Assembly: GCA_002307295.1 (NCBI GenBank)
Contig: DBTY01000051.1
Span: forward strand, 1-64,000
Direction of reading: 5' to 3'
Length of the DNA stretch: 64,000 nt
Source: Ignavibacteriales bacterium UBA1304
GTDB taxonomy: Bacteria; Bacteroidota; Ignavibacteria; Ignavibacteriales; Ignavibacteriaceae
The position numbers and the translations under genes were made by a program. Shown here piece after piece: positions 45,437 through 54,228 of the stretch. Position 1 is the stretch's first letter. Every line of letters begins with the position of its first letter. The notes under the pieces were generated by a model. It made no database searches, was not told the origin of the DNA, and saw only the letters and a program-made list of their open reading frames with translations.

Positions 45437-46135
45437 TTATTCCAGGCGAAGCATATAATCGGTAGTATAGTCAAGGTGTTTGCGCATTGCGGCGGCGGCG
45501 GCGGCGGGGTCGCGCGCTTCTATAGCGGCTACAATATCGTCGTGATGTCCGTTTAGTATGGTTTTATTCCCTTCAATATGGAACATATTCATTCGCGCGC
45601 TTTCTATATATTTATCGACTAATGAAGATACTGCCGACATCATGTTTGAAATGATATAATTCCCCGAAGCCTGAGTTATCAGATAATGAAATTTTTTGTC
45701 AAATTCTACGCTTTTCCCTTCGTCGTCCGTATTGTTTAATAAGCTGACGACTTCCTTAATTTCGCTTAGCTGTTTTACGTTTATTTTTCTTGCGGCAAGA
45801 GCCGCCGTGCCGGGTTCTATTATTTTTCGGAATTCTAAAACTTCGGTAGGGTTGCTGCCGTGAAGCATAAACATCATTGAAAGGGATTCCAACAGGCTGT
45901 TTTCAAAATTGTCCTTAATAAAATTTCCTTCCCCTTGTCTGCATTCAATTAAGCCTAAAATTTCTAACGCGCGCAAAGCTTCGCGGATGGAGGTCCTGCT
46001 GACTTTAAGCCGCTCGCACAAATCTCTTTCGGCAGGCAGTTTGTCGCCGTATTTCAGCTCTCCCTTTTTTATAAAATCTTTTATCTGTTCTATTACCTGT
46101 TCGTAGATTTTTGTAGGCTTAACGGGACTGAACAT
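45437..46135 (-). CDS. GntR/FadR-family transcriptional regulator (FCD domain)
   Basis: 232 residues. Winged helix-turn-helix at about 8-75 (G-D-K-L-P-A-E-R-D-L, S-R-T-S-I-R-E-A-L-R-A-L). The C-terminal FCD helical bundle (about 90-225) keeps the Asp/His set that binds a metal and an organic acid: F-D-K-K-F-H, G-H-H-D-D and M-R-K-H-L. Family members answer to carboxylates such as glycolate (GlcC), lactate (LldR) or pyruvate (PdhR). Last gene of lrgA-lrgB-phosphatase-regulator, with 38 bp to the phosphatase gene. A TGGTnnnACCA site before lrgA is the likely operator, so it probably represses the whole unit and itself. Confidence 0.92.
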   Translation of the reverse strand: MFSPVKPTKIYEQVIEQIKDFIKKGELKYGDKLPAERDLCERLKVSRTSIREALRALEILGLIECRQGEGNFIKDNFENSLLESLSMMFMLHGSNPTEVLEFRKIIEPGTAALAARKINVKQLSEIKEVVSLLNNTDDEGKSVEFDKKFHYLITQASGNYIISNMMSAVSSLVDKYIESARMNMFHIEGNKTILNGHHDDIVAAIEARDPAAAAAAMRKHLDYTTDYMLRLE

Positions 46136-46173
46136 TATTATTTACTCCAGAAAAATTATTTATCAACGCTAAA

Positions 46174-46827
46174 TTATACTATTAGGTTTACAATGTCCAT
46201 CGGATTATTAATAATTGTTTTTGCGCCGTTTTGTAATAATTCCTCCTTTGTTCTAAATCCCCATGTAGCGCCGACTGCATGCATCCCAGCGCCATTGGCG
46301 GTGTTCATATCTATTCCGGTATCGCCAAGGTAAAGATATTGCGAAGCGGGAACGCCGGAAAGTTTTAGTATCTCTAACGCTAAAACGGGGTCTGGTTTTT
46401 TAGGGACGCCTTTCCGCGCGCCGTAAACAAAAGCGAAGCGGTTTAACCCAAAATAATGCTCTATGATAATTTTTGTAAAGTCTTCTGATTTATTGGAGAG
46501 AACTGACATTTTTATTCCAAGCGATTCCAGTTTGCTTAATAATTCATTTATTCCGGCATAAGGCTTAGTAAACTCATTCCACCTGTTGTTATATTGCTGC
46601 GTAAAAGAAGCAAAGAGTTGTTCAATTATTTTCTTGTCCGTAATTTCTGGCGGCGCGGCGCGTCTGACAAGTTTTTCCATCCCGTTGCCCACAAAAATTT
46701 TATATTTCTCAACGGGATGTTCCGGATAGCCGAATTCTTTTAGCGCAGCGTTCATTGAGTTAGCCAGGTCGTCTAAAGTATTTAGCAAAGTGCCGTCAAG
46801 ATCGAATACAATTCCGGAAAAATTCAT
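46174..46827 (-). CDS. gph: HAD-family phosphatase, phosphoglycolate phosphatase type
   Basis: 217 residues. Motif I F-D-L-D-G-T (nucleophile Asp9, acid/base Asp11), a C1 helical cap (about 16-80), motif II S-N-K, motif III Lys in K-K-P-D-P, and motif IV G-D-T-G-I-D-M. The length, cap type and G-x-x-x-V-x-W-G-[FY]-R end are those of Gph-like enzymes, which convert 2-phosphoglycolate to glycolate, although related HADs act on other small phosphates. Between lrgB and the FCD regulator, which supports a glycolate role; the symbol is a family-level assignment. Confidence 0.85.
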   Translation of the reverse strand: MNFSGIVFDLDGTLLNTLDDLANSMNAALKEFGYPEHPVEKYKIFVGNGMEKLVRRAAPPEITDKKIIEQLFASFTQQYNNRWNEFTKPYAGINELLSKLESLGIKMSVLSNKSEDFTKIIIEHYFGLNRFAFVYGARKGVPKKPDPVLALEILKLSGVPASQYLYLGDTGIDMNTANGAGMHAVGATWGFRTKEELLQNGAKTIINNPMDIVNLIV

Positions 46828-46857
46828 TTTTGTTTATCCGCAAGTAATAAGTGTAAA

Positions 46858-47562
46858 TTATTTAAAAAACGACTGAAAAAGCGACCAGAGCAGCGGAGCT
46901 AAAAACACCGTCATTATGCCAGAAACCGCCATAGTAAGACCGCTTGCGGCTCCTGCAGTTTCGTCATACTCCATTGCTTTAGCAGTTCCAAGAGCATGGG
47001 ACGAAGCGCCCATTGCCGTACCCATTGCAACTTTGTCGTCTATCTTGGCCATTTTATTCAACACAGGACCAATTATAGAACCAAATATTCCGGTAAAAAT
47101 AATTACCGCTACCGTTATTGAGGGCGAGCCTCCTAACTGCTGAGATACCGCCATTCCAATTGGAGTGGTAATAGATTTTGGAATCAGCGATTCCGTAAGA
47201 AGATCAGACAAGTGAAACATTTTTGAAAGCAGTATTACGCATATCATACCTGATACTGCTCCGCTGAATATGCCTAAAACTATAGATAAAGCGTCTTTTT
47301 TTAATATAGACAGTTTTTTATACAAAGGCAAAGCCAGCGCAATTGTAGCCGGATATAGGAACAGGCTTATTAACTGTCCGCCATTATTAAAATCTTCATA
47401 TTTAATATGGAAATTTAATAAAACTATAATTAAAATCGTCATGGCAATTAATAAAGGATTAAGGAGCGGAATTTGAGTCTTCCTGTTTATATAAACTCCG
47501 GCTTTATATGCCGCAAACGAAATTAACACGCTGAATAACGGGGAGATGATTAGATTGTTCAT
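46858..47562 (-). CDS. lrgB: LrgB/CidB-family membrane protein
   Basis: 234 residues, about seven transmembrane helices, the standard LrgB length. Conserved stretches S-I-T-T-P-I-G-M-A-V-S, G-G-S-P-S-I-T-V and G-A-S-S-H-A-L-G-T-A-K-A are visible. Once described as holin-like, these proteins are now known in several cases as small-acid transporters: the plant plastid PLGG1 (an LrgA-LrgB-like fusion) carries glycolate and glycerate, and a Bacillus pair takes up pyruvate. Its ATG overlaps the lrgA stop by 4 nt. Neighbouring phosphatase and FCD regulator favour glycolate or a similar acid. Confidence 0.92.
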   Translation of the reverse strand: MNNLIISPLFSVLISFAAYKAGVYINRKTQIPLLNPLLIAMTILIIVLLNFHIKYEDFNNGGQLISLFLYPATIALALPLYKKLSILKKDALSIVLGIFSGAVSGMICVILLSKMFHLSDLLTESLIPKSITTPIGMAVSQQLGGSPSITVAVIIFTGIFGSIIGPVLNKMAKIDDKVAMGTAMGASSHALGTAKAMEYDETAGAASGLTMAVSGIMTVFLAPLLWSLFQSFFK

Positions 47563-47906
47563 GCAAAAGCCCTCCTAAGATATTTCACCACTACAGCCGT
47601 AACCATCCAGACTAATATAGTCGAAATAAACGCGATAGCTAAAATAGGTATAAGTTTTCCTTTTAATAAATCAAACGAGGTCATTAAACCGACTCCCGCC
47701 GGGATGAAAAGAAAAGACATGTGCGAAAGCAAAAATTCGCAGGTTTCCTCTATCATATGGATTTTAATCACTCTTGTATATAATGCTACGAAGAGCAAAA
47801 GTAAACCTATTACTGATCCGGGGATAGGCAAATGGAACAGCGCCTGAATAAAGACGCCCATAAAATAGATTGCCCATATAATTGTTAATTGCTTTAAGTA
47901 TTTCAT
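47559..47906 (-). CDS. lrgA: LrgA/CidA-family membrane protein
   Basis: 115 residues, four transmembrane helices, with the L-P-I-P-G-S-V-I-G-L family motif. I start at the ATG at 47906; the longer frame from a TTG at 47933 adds nine residues without support. Partner of LrgB, with which it is translationally coupled (4-nt overlap). First gene of the four-gene unit; the operator sits 81 nt upstream. Confidence 0.9.
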   Translation of the reverse strand: MKYLKQLTIIWAIYFMGVFIQALFHLPIPGSVIGLLLLFVALYTRVIKIHMIEETCEFLLSHMSFLFIPAGVGLMTSFDLLKGKLIPILAIAFISTILVWMVTAVVVKYLRRAFA

Positions 47907-47986
47907 AATCAGCCTTACGCTTAATAAATTCAAAATAAATTAAATAGTATCATTATGTAAATGATAGTTTATCTTCTTAGTCAAAT

Positions 47987-48009
47987 AGTGGTACATTGGT
48001 CATACCACT
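47987..48009. promoter_or_regulatory. Probable FadR-type operator of the lrgAB operon
   Basis: TGGT-CAT-ACCA at 47997-48007 is an exact match to the TGGTnnnACCA palindrome bound by FadR-subfamily GntR regulators. It lies inside a larger palindrome with arms AGTGGTA (47987-47993) and TACCACT (48003-48009). It is 81 nt upstream of lrgA and the operon ends with such a regulator, so autoregulation is likely. Confidence 0.65.
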
Positions 48010-48190
48010 ATGCAAAGATACAACTTTACTTCATTTATTGCAACAGAAGCGGTTTTTAAATAGTTCCCCAAATGGAAATAACTGTGGACAAAAAAAAATA
48101 AAACGCGACGGCGTTGTTTGACAATGTTAATTACAGGATATACTTTTAATATATAATTTCTTAATTTTTTCAAAAAAAATGAGGATAGTT

Positions 48191-48727
48191 ATGAATCTGC
48201 GTAAAATTCAATTGGACTTTATAGGCCCCTATAGTATTCAAACTAGTGAAAAAGCTGAACATAAAAAATGTGTTTATCTACATTGTACAAAAATTGATGA
48301 CAACTCAGATTATTATATCTGCTATTATGTAGGGCAGTCCAAAGATTTTATTAGAAGACAAGGAGAACATAAGAATTATTATAAAAATGTGAAATATTCT
48401 GTTTGGAAGATTGATAATCAGGAATTAAACATAAAATATATTCCAGGTTACGATATTTATGATGAGGTAAATTTAAATCCTATTTTAGATGAAATGATTA
48501 AGGCCACAAAAATATTTTATGCTCCTATAATAAATGATAATGATAATCCAGAAGAAATTGAGGGAGCAATTCAAATTCATTTGTGGAGGAATGAAAAAAC
48601 AAGGAAATATCTTATTTCTTTAAAACCACCTATCTATAATTTCAAAAATGGAATAATTACAATGAATTTCCCAAATAATGAAAAAATTTTAGGATTAGAG
48701 AAAGATATAATTGTTAATGTGCTTTAA
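48191..48727 (+). CDS. GIY-YIG nuclease-domain protein, very AT-rich
   Basis: 178 residues from the ATG at 48191; the in-frame ATG at 48179 overlaps the GAGGA ribosome-binding site. A GIY-YIG core is visible: V-Y-L-H (GIY strand), Y-Y-V-G-Q-S (YIG strand), then R-R-Q-G-E-H with the catalytic Arg, a later Glu in E-E-I-E-G-A-I and an Asn in I-Y-N-F. No DNA-binding partner domain is apparent. Base composition is clearly more A+T-rich than its neighbours, which suggests acquisition. Divergent from lrgA. It might be a stand-alone nuclease of a defence or mobile element; nothing nearby confirms this. Confidence 0.7.
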   Translation: MNLRKIQLDFIGPYSIQTSEKAEHKKCVYLHCTKIDDNSDYYICYYVGQSKDFIRRQGEHKNYYKNVKYSVWKIDNQELNIKYIPGYDIYDEVNLNPILDEMIKATKIFYAPIINDNDNPEEIEGAIQIHLWRNEKTRKYLISLKPPIYNFKNGIITMNFPNNEKILGLEKDIIVNVL

Positions 48728-48774
48728 TTTCTATTGAATTATTTAATTAATATAAGCAAAATGAAAATCTAAAA

Positions 48775-49593
48775 ATGAACGAACAAGATTACAACAATTT
48801 TAGAATTACCGTTCCTTCTGAATATAAAAACTATTTTTCTCATTTTTATTTTGCAGAAAACAACACAGAAGATACGCTTACAAAAACGCTATTGCCTACG
48901 TTTCAAACTATGCTTATTTTTTGTTTTGGTGCAAATGCATCTCTTACAACCCGTCAAAATACTACAATTGAAGTGGAAAAATGTCTGGCTTTTGGACCAA
49001 TAAAACAGGCGTTTGATTACAGCTTGCCCATTAATACAAAAATACTTATCGCCAATTTTAAAGGCGACGCTTTTTACCGCTTCTTTGGAAATTCGTCGTT
49101 GCCTGATAACCTGCCAACAAACCCAAATGAGTTTTTTGAAGAAAACTGTTTTACTAATCTGTGGTATGAGCTAATAAAAATAGATTCGGCTGCGGAGCAG
49201 GTAAATCGAATACTCGAATTTTGCAAACCCTATTTGCGGCGCCAGAATGATACGGCCAGACTTTTAACGGAGTATGAATCCGGAACATTAAATCCAATTA
49301 AATCAATCGCCGGCGCAACAAATCAAACCGAAAGGAATATTCAGCTTCATCAGAAAAAACATTTTGGTTATAGCGTTAAAGAAATTAACCGCTATAAACG
49401 ATTTATCAAAGCGGTCGAACTGATTCAAAATATTGCGGAAGATTCTAAAAAATTAGATTGGTTTGAAATTGTAACCGAATGCAATTACTATGACCAAAGT
49501 CAGCTCGTTCACGACTTCAAACATTTTATCCATTTATCGCCTACGCAATTCTTAAAATTTCAGCAGGATATTTGCGGCTCAAAAACAGAATAA
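48775..49593 (+). CDS. AraC-family transcriptional regulator
   Basis: 272 residues. N-terminal sensing domain (about 10-150) of the kind with T-F-Q-T-M-L-I-F-C-F-G, and a C-terminal AraC double helix-turn-helix (about 165-268) with G-Y-S-V-K-E-I-N-R-Y-K-R-F and the second helix N-Y-Y-D-Q-S-Q-L-V-H-D-F-K ending L-S-P-T-Q-F. It probably controls the adjacent oxidoreductase, whose frame begins directly after its stop. Inducer unknown. Confidence 0.88.
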   Translation: MNEQDYNNFRITVPSEYKNYFSHFYFAENNTEDTLTKTLLPTFQTMLIFCFGANASLTTRQNTTIEVEKCLAFGPIKQAFDYSLPINTKILIANFKGDAFYRFFGNSSLPDNLPTNPNEFFEENCFTNLWYELIKIDSAAEQVNRILEFCKPYLRRQNDTARLLTEYESGTLNPIKSIAGATNQTERNIQLHQKKHFGYSVKEINRYKRFIKAVELIQNIAEDSKKLDWFEIVTECNYYDQSQLVHDFKHFIHLSPTQFLKFQQDICGSKTE

Positions 49594-49674
49594 ATGCTTT
49601 TCGTTTTCTTACAATTATTAGACTATTCGGTCTGCTATTTTTGTATCATGAAAAACAATACAAAGGTAAAAGAA

Positions 49675-50250
49675 ATGAAACATCTTGTTATTTACGCTCA
49701 TCCAAATGATGGCAGCTTAAACAACTATTTTAAGCAAACGGTTGTAGAAAGTTTAAAAAAAGCAAATCACGAAGTTGTAGTCAGAGATTTATACAAACTC
49801 AATTTTGACCCAATTCTTTCTTTGGAAGATATGAACGGACAATGGGCGGGGAATGTTGCCGCAGAAGTTTTGCTGGAACAGGAATATATTAGCTGGGCGG
49901 ATCATGTAATATTTATCTATCCCATCTGGTGGACAGGTATGCCCGCCATCATGAAAGGCTATATCGACCGGGTGATGAGTTATGGTTTTGCATATCGTTA
50001 CGATCAGGGAGTACAAAAAGGTTTGCTTACCGGAAAACAAGCTATAATAATTAATACTCACGGCAAATCAAACGCGGAATACGAAAGTAACGGAATGGAT
50101 AAAGCTCTTATTTTAACTTCTGATAAAGGCATTTACAGCTATTGCGGATTGGAAATAAAACAACATTTCTTTTTTGATAGCGCCGACCGAGCAACGCCTG
50201 AAAATATTGCAGAATGGACAGAACAAATTATTTCAGTATTTGAACCATAA
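49675..50250 (+). CDS. Flavodoxin-fold NAD(P)H-dependent oxidoreductase
   Basis: 191 residues from the ATG at 49675, preceded by AAAGG; an ATG at 49648 is also possible, and the longer frame from 49594 begins with a non-homologous hydrophobic stretch. FMN/FAD-binding motif I-Y-A-H-P-N-D-G-S near the N-terminus, then Y-P-I-W-W-T-G-M-P-A-I-M-K-G and a central I-N-T-H-G strand, as in the NQO/KefF/MdaB family of quinone or nitro reductases. Paired with the AraC regulator, probably an electrophile or quinone stress response. Confidence 0.9.
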   Translation: MKHLVIYAHPNDGSLNNYFKQTVVESLKKANHEVVVRDLYKLNFDPILSLEDMNGQWAGNVAAEVLLEQEYISWADHVIFIYPIWWTGMPAIMKGYIDRVMSYGFAYRYDQGVQKGLLTGKQAIIINTHGKSNAEYESNGMDKALILTSDKGIYSYCGLEIKQHFFFDSADRATPENIAEWTEQIISVFEP

Positions 50251-50308
50251 GCCGACTTTGCAAGAGGGAAAACCATAGATTAATTATATGTGGATAATTA
50301 AAAAGAAT

Positions 50309-50378
50309 GTCATTCCTGCGAAGCTGGAATCTAAAGCTCACCATTAGCCGGAGATACCCGCTTTTTCGGGTATGACAT
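50309..50378. repeat. Inverted-repeat element, second copy
   Basis: Arms at 50309-50333 and 50353-50378 face each other, both starting TGTCAT from the outside, the same plan as 2989-3057. The right arm alone also forms a hairpin (ATACCCG / CGGGTAT). Confidence 0.65.
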
Positions 50379-50428
50379 GCTTATGCTTGCAGCGGTAATA
50401 AAATAATAGGAGGGTAAATTAACATTTT

Positions 50429-50458
50429 AACCATGAAGGTTCGCGAACCTTCATGGTT
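50429..50458. repeat. 30-bp perfect palindrome
   Basis: Positions 50429-50443 are the exact reverse complement of 50444-50458, centred on GGTTCG-CGAACC. It lies between convergent genes and has no T run. Compare the 43215-43255 hairpin, which has the same GGTTCG near its centre. Confidence 0.85.
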
Positions 50459-50492
50459 GGATAAAACTTGAATTAAAATTAATGAAAACTAT

Positions 50493-51581
50493 TTACTTAT
50501 TAAATATCCATAGCAAAGAGCCGTAGCCTTCATCCTTCATTTTTTCTTTGGGGATAAACTTAAGCGCCGCGGAGTTCATACAATAACGCAATCCGGTAGA
50601 TTCTGGCCCGTCGTTAAATAAATGTCCCAAATGCGAACCGCCGAATTTACTTTTCACTTCAACGCGCGTCATGTTGTAAGAAGAATCCGTTTGCTTAACC
50701 AAATATCTTGGGTCAATGGGTTTTGTAAAACTTGGCCAGCCGGAGCCGGAATCGTATTTATCAGACGAGCTGAATAAAGGTTCGCCGGAAACCACGTCGA
50801 CGTAAATGCCTTCTTTTTTATTATCCCAGTATTCGTTATTAAAAGCCTGTTCTGTTCCACAGCTTTGTGTAACGTCGTACTGTACGCCTGTAAGTTCTTT
50901 TTTTAGTTTTTCTTCAGGCGGTTTTTTATATTTATCGGTTTTATCGTCGCCCCAGAGTCCAAGTATAAATTCCTCTCTGCCCGAGCCTTTTTTATAAGTA
51001 TTATATCTGGCCGGACTTTTTTTATAATATTTCTGATGATAATCTTCCGCCGGGTAAAAATTTGTAAACTCCGTAATTTTTGTCGCTATCGGGAGTTTGA
51101 AAATCCCGGATTTATCCAATAGAGCTTTAGATTTTTCAGCGGCTGCTTTTTGCGTCTGGTTATTATAATAAATTACTGATATATACTGGCTGCCTCTATC
51201 GTAAAAAGAGCCGGAAGAATCTTCCGGGTCAAATTGTTTCCAGTAAATATCTAATATCTCAGAATAACTGATTATTTTTGGGTCAAAAATTATCTGTATA
51301 GCTTCTACGTATCCGGTAGTTCCGGAGCAGACATCTTCGTAAGTTGGGTTTGCTTTGTTTCCGCCGGAATAACCGGATATAACTTCTTTTACGCCGTAAA
51401 GGTTGTCAAAAGCTGCTTCCATGCACCAGAAGCATCCTCCGGCTAAAGTCGCTTTTTCATATCCGTTTGCATCGTTTAATGACGTTTGTGTTTTCATAGA
51501 GTCGGTTTCCTTTTTTGCACAGCCGCTAAATAAAAGCGCGCTTATAATTACAAGTAAATTCATAATTTTCATATTTATCAT
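50493..51581 (-). CDS. msrAB: Exported bifunctional methionine sulfoxide reductase MsrA-MsrB
   Basis: 362 residues. Lipobox F-S-G-C at about residues 18-21, so lipid-anchored in the envelope. MsrA domain (about 38-190) with the catalytic G-G-C-F-W-C; MsrB domain (about 225-355) with S-G-W-P-S-F, G-G-S-H-L-G-H-L-F-N-D-G and catalytic Cys in R-Y-C-M-N-S. The zinc CxxC pairs of many MsrBs are not seen, so this is the zinc-free form. Together the domains repair both S and R methionine sulfoxides of exported proteins, as PilB does in Neisseria. Start at 51581 or, with better spacing from AAAGGA, 51572. Confidence 0.93.
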   Translation of the reverse strand: MINMKIMNLLVIISALLFSGCAKKETDSMKTQTSLNDANGYEKATLAGGCFWCMEAAFDNLYGVKEVISGYSGGNKANPTYEDVCSGTTGYVEAIQIIFDPKIISYSEILDIYWKQFDPEDSSGSFYDRGSQYISVIYYNNQTQKAAAEKSKALLDKSGIFKLPIATKITEFTNFYPAEDYHQKYYKKSPARYNTYKKGSGREEFILGLWGDDKTDKYKKPPEEKLKKELTGVQYDVTQSCGTEQAFNNEYWDNKKEGIYVDVVSGEPLFSSSDKYDSGSGWPSFTKPIDPRYLVKQTDSSYNMTRVEVKSKFGGSHLGHLFNDGPESTGLRYCMNSAALKFIPKEKMKDEGYGSLLWIFNK

Positions 51582-51765
51582 ATTCCTTTGACTAATTAAA
51601 CAATAGATTTGTTTAAAAAGTTACATTTTATCAGGGCAGTTTTCCAAGATACCCATTTAATACCATTGATTTTGAAAATTTAATAGCTTAAAATTATGCC
51701 CTAAAAATAAAGGAATAATATTTGAAATAAAGACTACTGCTTTTACTAACTTATTAAGGGAAAAA

Positions 51766-54132
51766 ATGCGCAGAGTTATTTATTTCATACTGGTTTACAG
51801 TACAGTTATTCTTGCACAGCATAACAATCCGGTTTTATTAAAAGGGAGGATTTCAAATCAATCCACTAATGAGCCTGTTGCCGGATGCGTTATTCTTATA
51901 AAGCCGCAAAACATTAACGCTCAATCCGATAAAGATGGTTTTTACAAAATAAAACTTTCCAAAGGCAGTTATGAAATTACATTCAGGCATATTGCATTTG
52001 AAAAAGCAATTCTTAATGTGACTATATCGGACAGCTCCGCAGAAAAAACTTTAGACGTAAAACTAAAATCAGCCGTATTTGAAAGCAGCGGCGTAACTAT
52101 AACCGCCGCCAGGGATTATCCTTCAATTATTATGCAGCAGCTTTCGAGTAAGGATTTAACTAAAATGCCTAACGTTTATTCCGACGTAATAAGGAGTATT
52201 CAGATTCTATCGGGAGTAGCTTCAAATAACGAACTAACCAGCAGTTACAATGTAAGAGGGGGCAGCTCCGACGAAAACTTAATCTATCTGAACGGTTATG
52301 AAATTTACCGCCCTATGCTTTTGCGTCAGGGCGTTGAAGAAAATCAGTCGCTTATTAATCCAGACATGGTAAAAGATTTGCATTTTTCCAACGGAGCTTT
52401 TTCCGCTTTATATGGCGATAAAATGTCTTCCGCGCTTGACGTTGAATACAAAAAAGATCGCGATAATAAATTAAGCGGAAACGTTCGCGCCGATTTAATG
52501 AACGCCGGAGCTACGTTTCAAAAAGGTTTTGAAAATGGCTCAGTAATATTTGGCGGAAGAGCCGCTTATCCTAAATTGTTTTTAGCTGGGTTACAGACAA
52601 GAGGCGATTATAATCCTGCATTTTACGATTTCCAGTTCTTTACTACTTACGCTCCTACTGAAAAACAAAGTATTGAAATATTAGGCGTTTATAATTACAA
52701 TAAGTACGACGTTACGCCTAAAGACTGGTTAGGTAATTTCCGTTCTGATAGGTCGACCGGCGCTTTGGGAACAAGCGCAGTACAGATTAATTACGACGGT
52801 TCAAAGTTTTATTCTTATCACTGCGGTCTTATTGGGTTAAAATATAAATACATAGTTCTTCCGCAGGCAAATTTGAATGTTTCGTATTCTCAGTACTGGA
52901 CAAAAGAGAAAGAGGACGGAGATGTGACCAGCGAAGTGGTTTTATTTCTTAATGCCGACGATTTGGTTAACGATCCCGATTCTATAATGACTCGTAAAGA
53001 AGCCGAACATAACAGTATTACGCTTGAGAGCAAACAAATAAAAACAGGCGTTAATTTAATAATTCAAAATAACTCAATTGAATTTGGCAGCGAAGTAAAA
53101 TTTATTGATTTGACTTCCAATAAAGACGAATACTATGTGGAAACCGGAAACCTGCCTTTACAAAATATTCCGGTCGTTACAAAAAGCAAAGCTGTTTATA
53201 ACCTCAATTCAACTGCTTTATTTGCTAACGACTTAATAACTGTAAATGAAAAACTAACCGTTCAGGCCGGAGCAAGGCTGTTATTATATAAATTTACAAA
53301 CGAGAAGCTTTTTAGTCCAAGAGGCGGCGTTACTTATAATGTTGACGCAAACAATATTTTAAGTTTTAATTGCGGCGTGTATTATCAGCCTCCGTTTTTT
53401 AATGAGTTTAACGGCGTGGATATTGACTATAATAAGCTCAAGTCTCAAAAATCAACCCACTACGTGGCAGGATGGGAGAAAACCGGAATCACAAATATCA
53501 CTTATCAGTTTCAGGCTTACTATAAAAAATTATCTAATCTGATTCCATTTTATTATGAAGGGTTAAAGCAGATTTACACAAAGGGGAATGTAAACGAAGG
53601 TTATGCGTACGGTTTTGATTTTATGGTGAAAGGCGAGCTTGTTAAAGGGATTGATAGCTGGGTAGGGTACGGCTATCTTAACTCAAAGGAAAGGAAAATG
53701 AATTCTGACGATGCGTATAAGCGGAGACTATTCGATCAAACTCATACTATTCAGATATTTTTTCAAGATCGCATGCCAAAACACAGAAACTGGCAATCGC
53801 ATTTAAGGTTGCTTGCAGGCAGCGGATTTTTGTTTTACAATAAAAAAGGCGCAACCGATCCGGCGACAGGCAAAAGCATAATGGTAGTAGATTACGCTAA
53901 TCCTGAAGAATTTCTTTTTTACTTAAGAGCCGATATGGGGCTTTCTTACGAGCATAAGTATGAAAATGGCATAGGATTGGTAATTATGGCGGAAATACTA
54001 AATGTTTTTGATAAGCAAAATTTTGCCGGATACGATTATATGCTATTATTTTCAGATTATAAAAACACAATCAGAATTCCGCAGTTATTAAGCCGGAGGT
54101 TTTTTAATTTGAAATTTAACGTAAGCATATAA
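51766..54132 (+). CDS. TonB-dependent receptor with CarboxypepD_reg domain (twin 1)
   Basis: 788 residues. Signal peptide (about 1-18), carboxypeptidase-regulatory-like domain (about 22-105, L-K-G-R-I-S-N-Q-S then D-K-D-G-F-Y-K-I), plug (about 115-225, V-R-G-G-S-S-D-E-N-L-I-Y-L-N-G and F-S-N-G-A-F-S-A-L-Y-G-D) and a 22-strand-type barrel ending L-K-F-N-V-S-I. No SusD partner, so not a glycan-utilisation pair; substrate unknown. Its tandem twin follows 96 bp later with high similarity. Confidence 0.9.
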   Translation: MRRVIYFILVYSTVILAQHNNPVLLKGRISNQSTNEPVAGCVILIKPQNINAQSDKDGFYKIKLSKGSYEITFRHIAFEKAILNVTISDSSAEKTLDVKLKSAVFESSGVTITAARDYPSIIMQQLSSKDLTKMPNVYSDVIRSIQILSGVASNNELTSSYNVRGGSSDENLIYLNGYEIYRPMLLRQGVEENQSLINPDMVKDLHFSNGAFSALYGDKMSSALDVEYKKDRDNKLSGNVRADLMNAGATFQKGFENGSVIFGGRAAYPKLFLAGLQTRGDYNPAFYDFQFFTTYAPTEKQSIEILGVYNYNKYDVTPKDWLGNFRSDRSTGALGTSAVQINYDGSKFYSYHCGLIGLKYKYIVLPQANLNVSYSQYWTKEKEDGDVTSEVVLFLNADDLVNDPDSIMTRKEAEHNSITLESKQIKTGVNLIIQNNSIEFGSEVKFIDLTSNKDEYYVETGNLPLQNIPVVTKSKAVYNLNSTALFANDLITVNEKLTVQAGARLLLYKFTNEKLFSPRGGVTYNVDANNILSFNCGVYYQPPFFNEFNGVDIDYNKLKSQKSTHYVAGWEKTGITNITYQFQAYYKKLSNLIPFYYEGLKQIYTKGNVNEGYAYGFDFMVKGELVKGIDSWVGYGYLNSKERKMNSDDAYKRRLFDQTHTIQIFFQDRMPKHRNWQSHLRLLAGSGFLFYNKKGATDPATGKSIMVVDYANPEEFLFYLRADMGLSYEHKYENGIGLVIMAEILNVFDKQNFAGYDYMLLFSDYKNTIRIPQLLSRRFFNLKFNVSI

Positions 54133-54228
54133 AATAAAATTTTTTGAGGTTGAACCTAAGCTGTGCAACTGAAGCTGGAACTAAAATCTAAATAAGTAAT
54201 GACTTTTATAACTAAAGAGGGAAGAGAA

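Noticed and set aside
46858..47906. lrgAB as a holin/antiholin lysis system
   Set aside because: No autolysin, LytSR-type regulator or CidABC genes nearby; the phosphatase and FCD regulator neighbours fit small-acid transport better.
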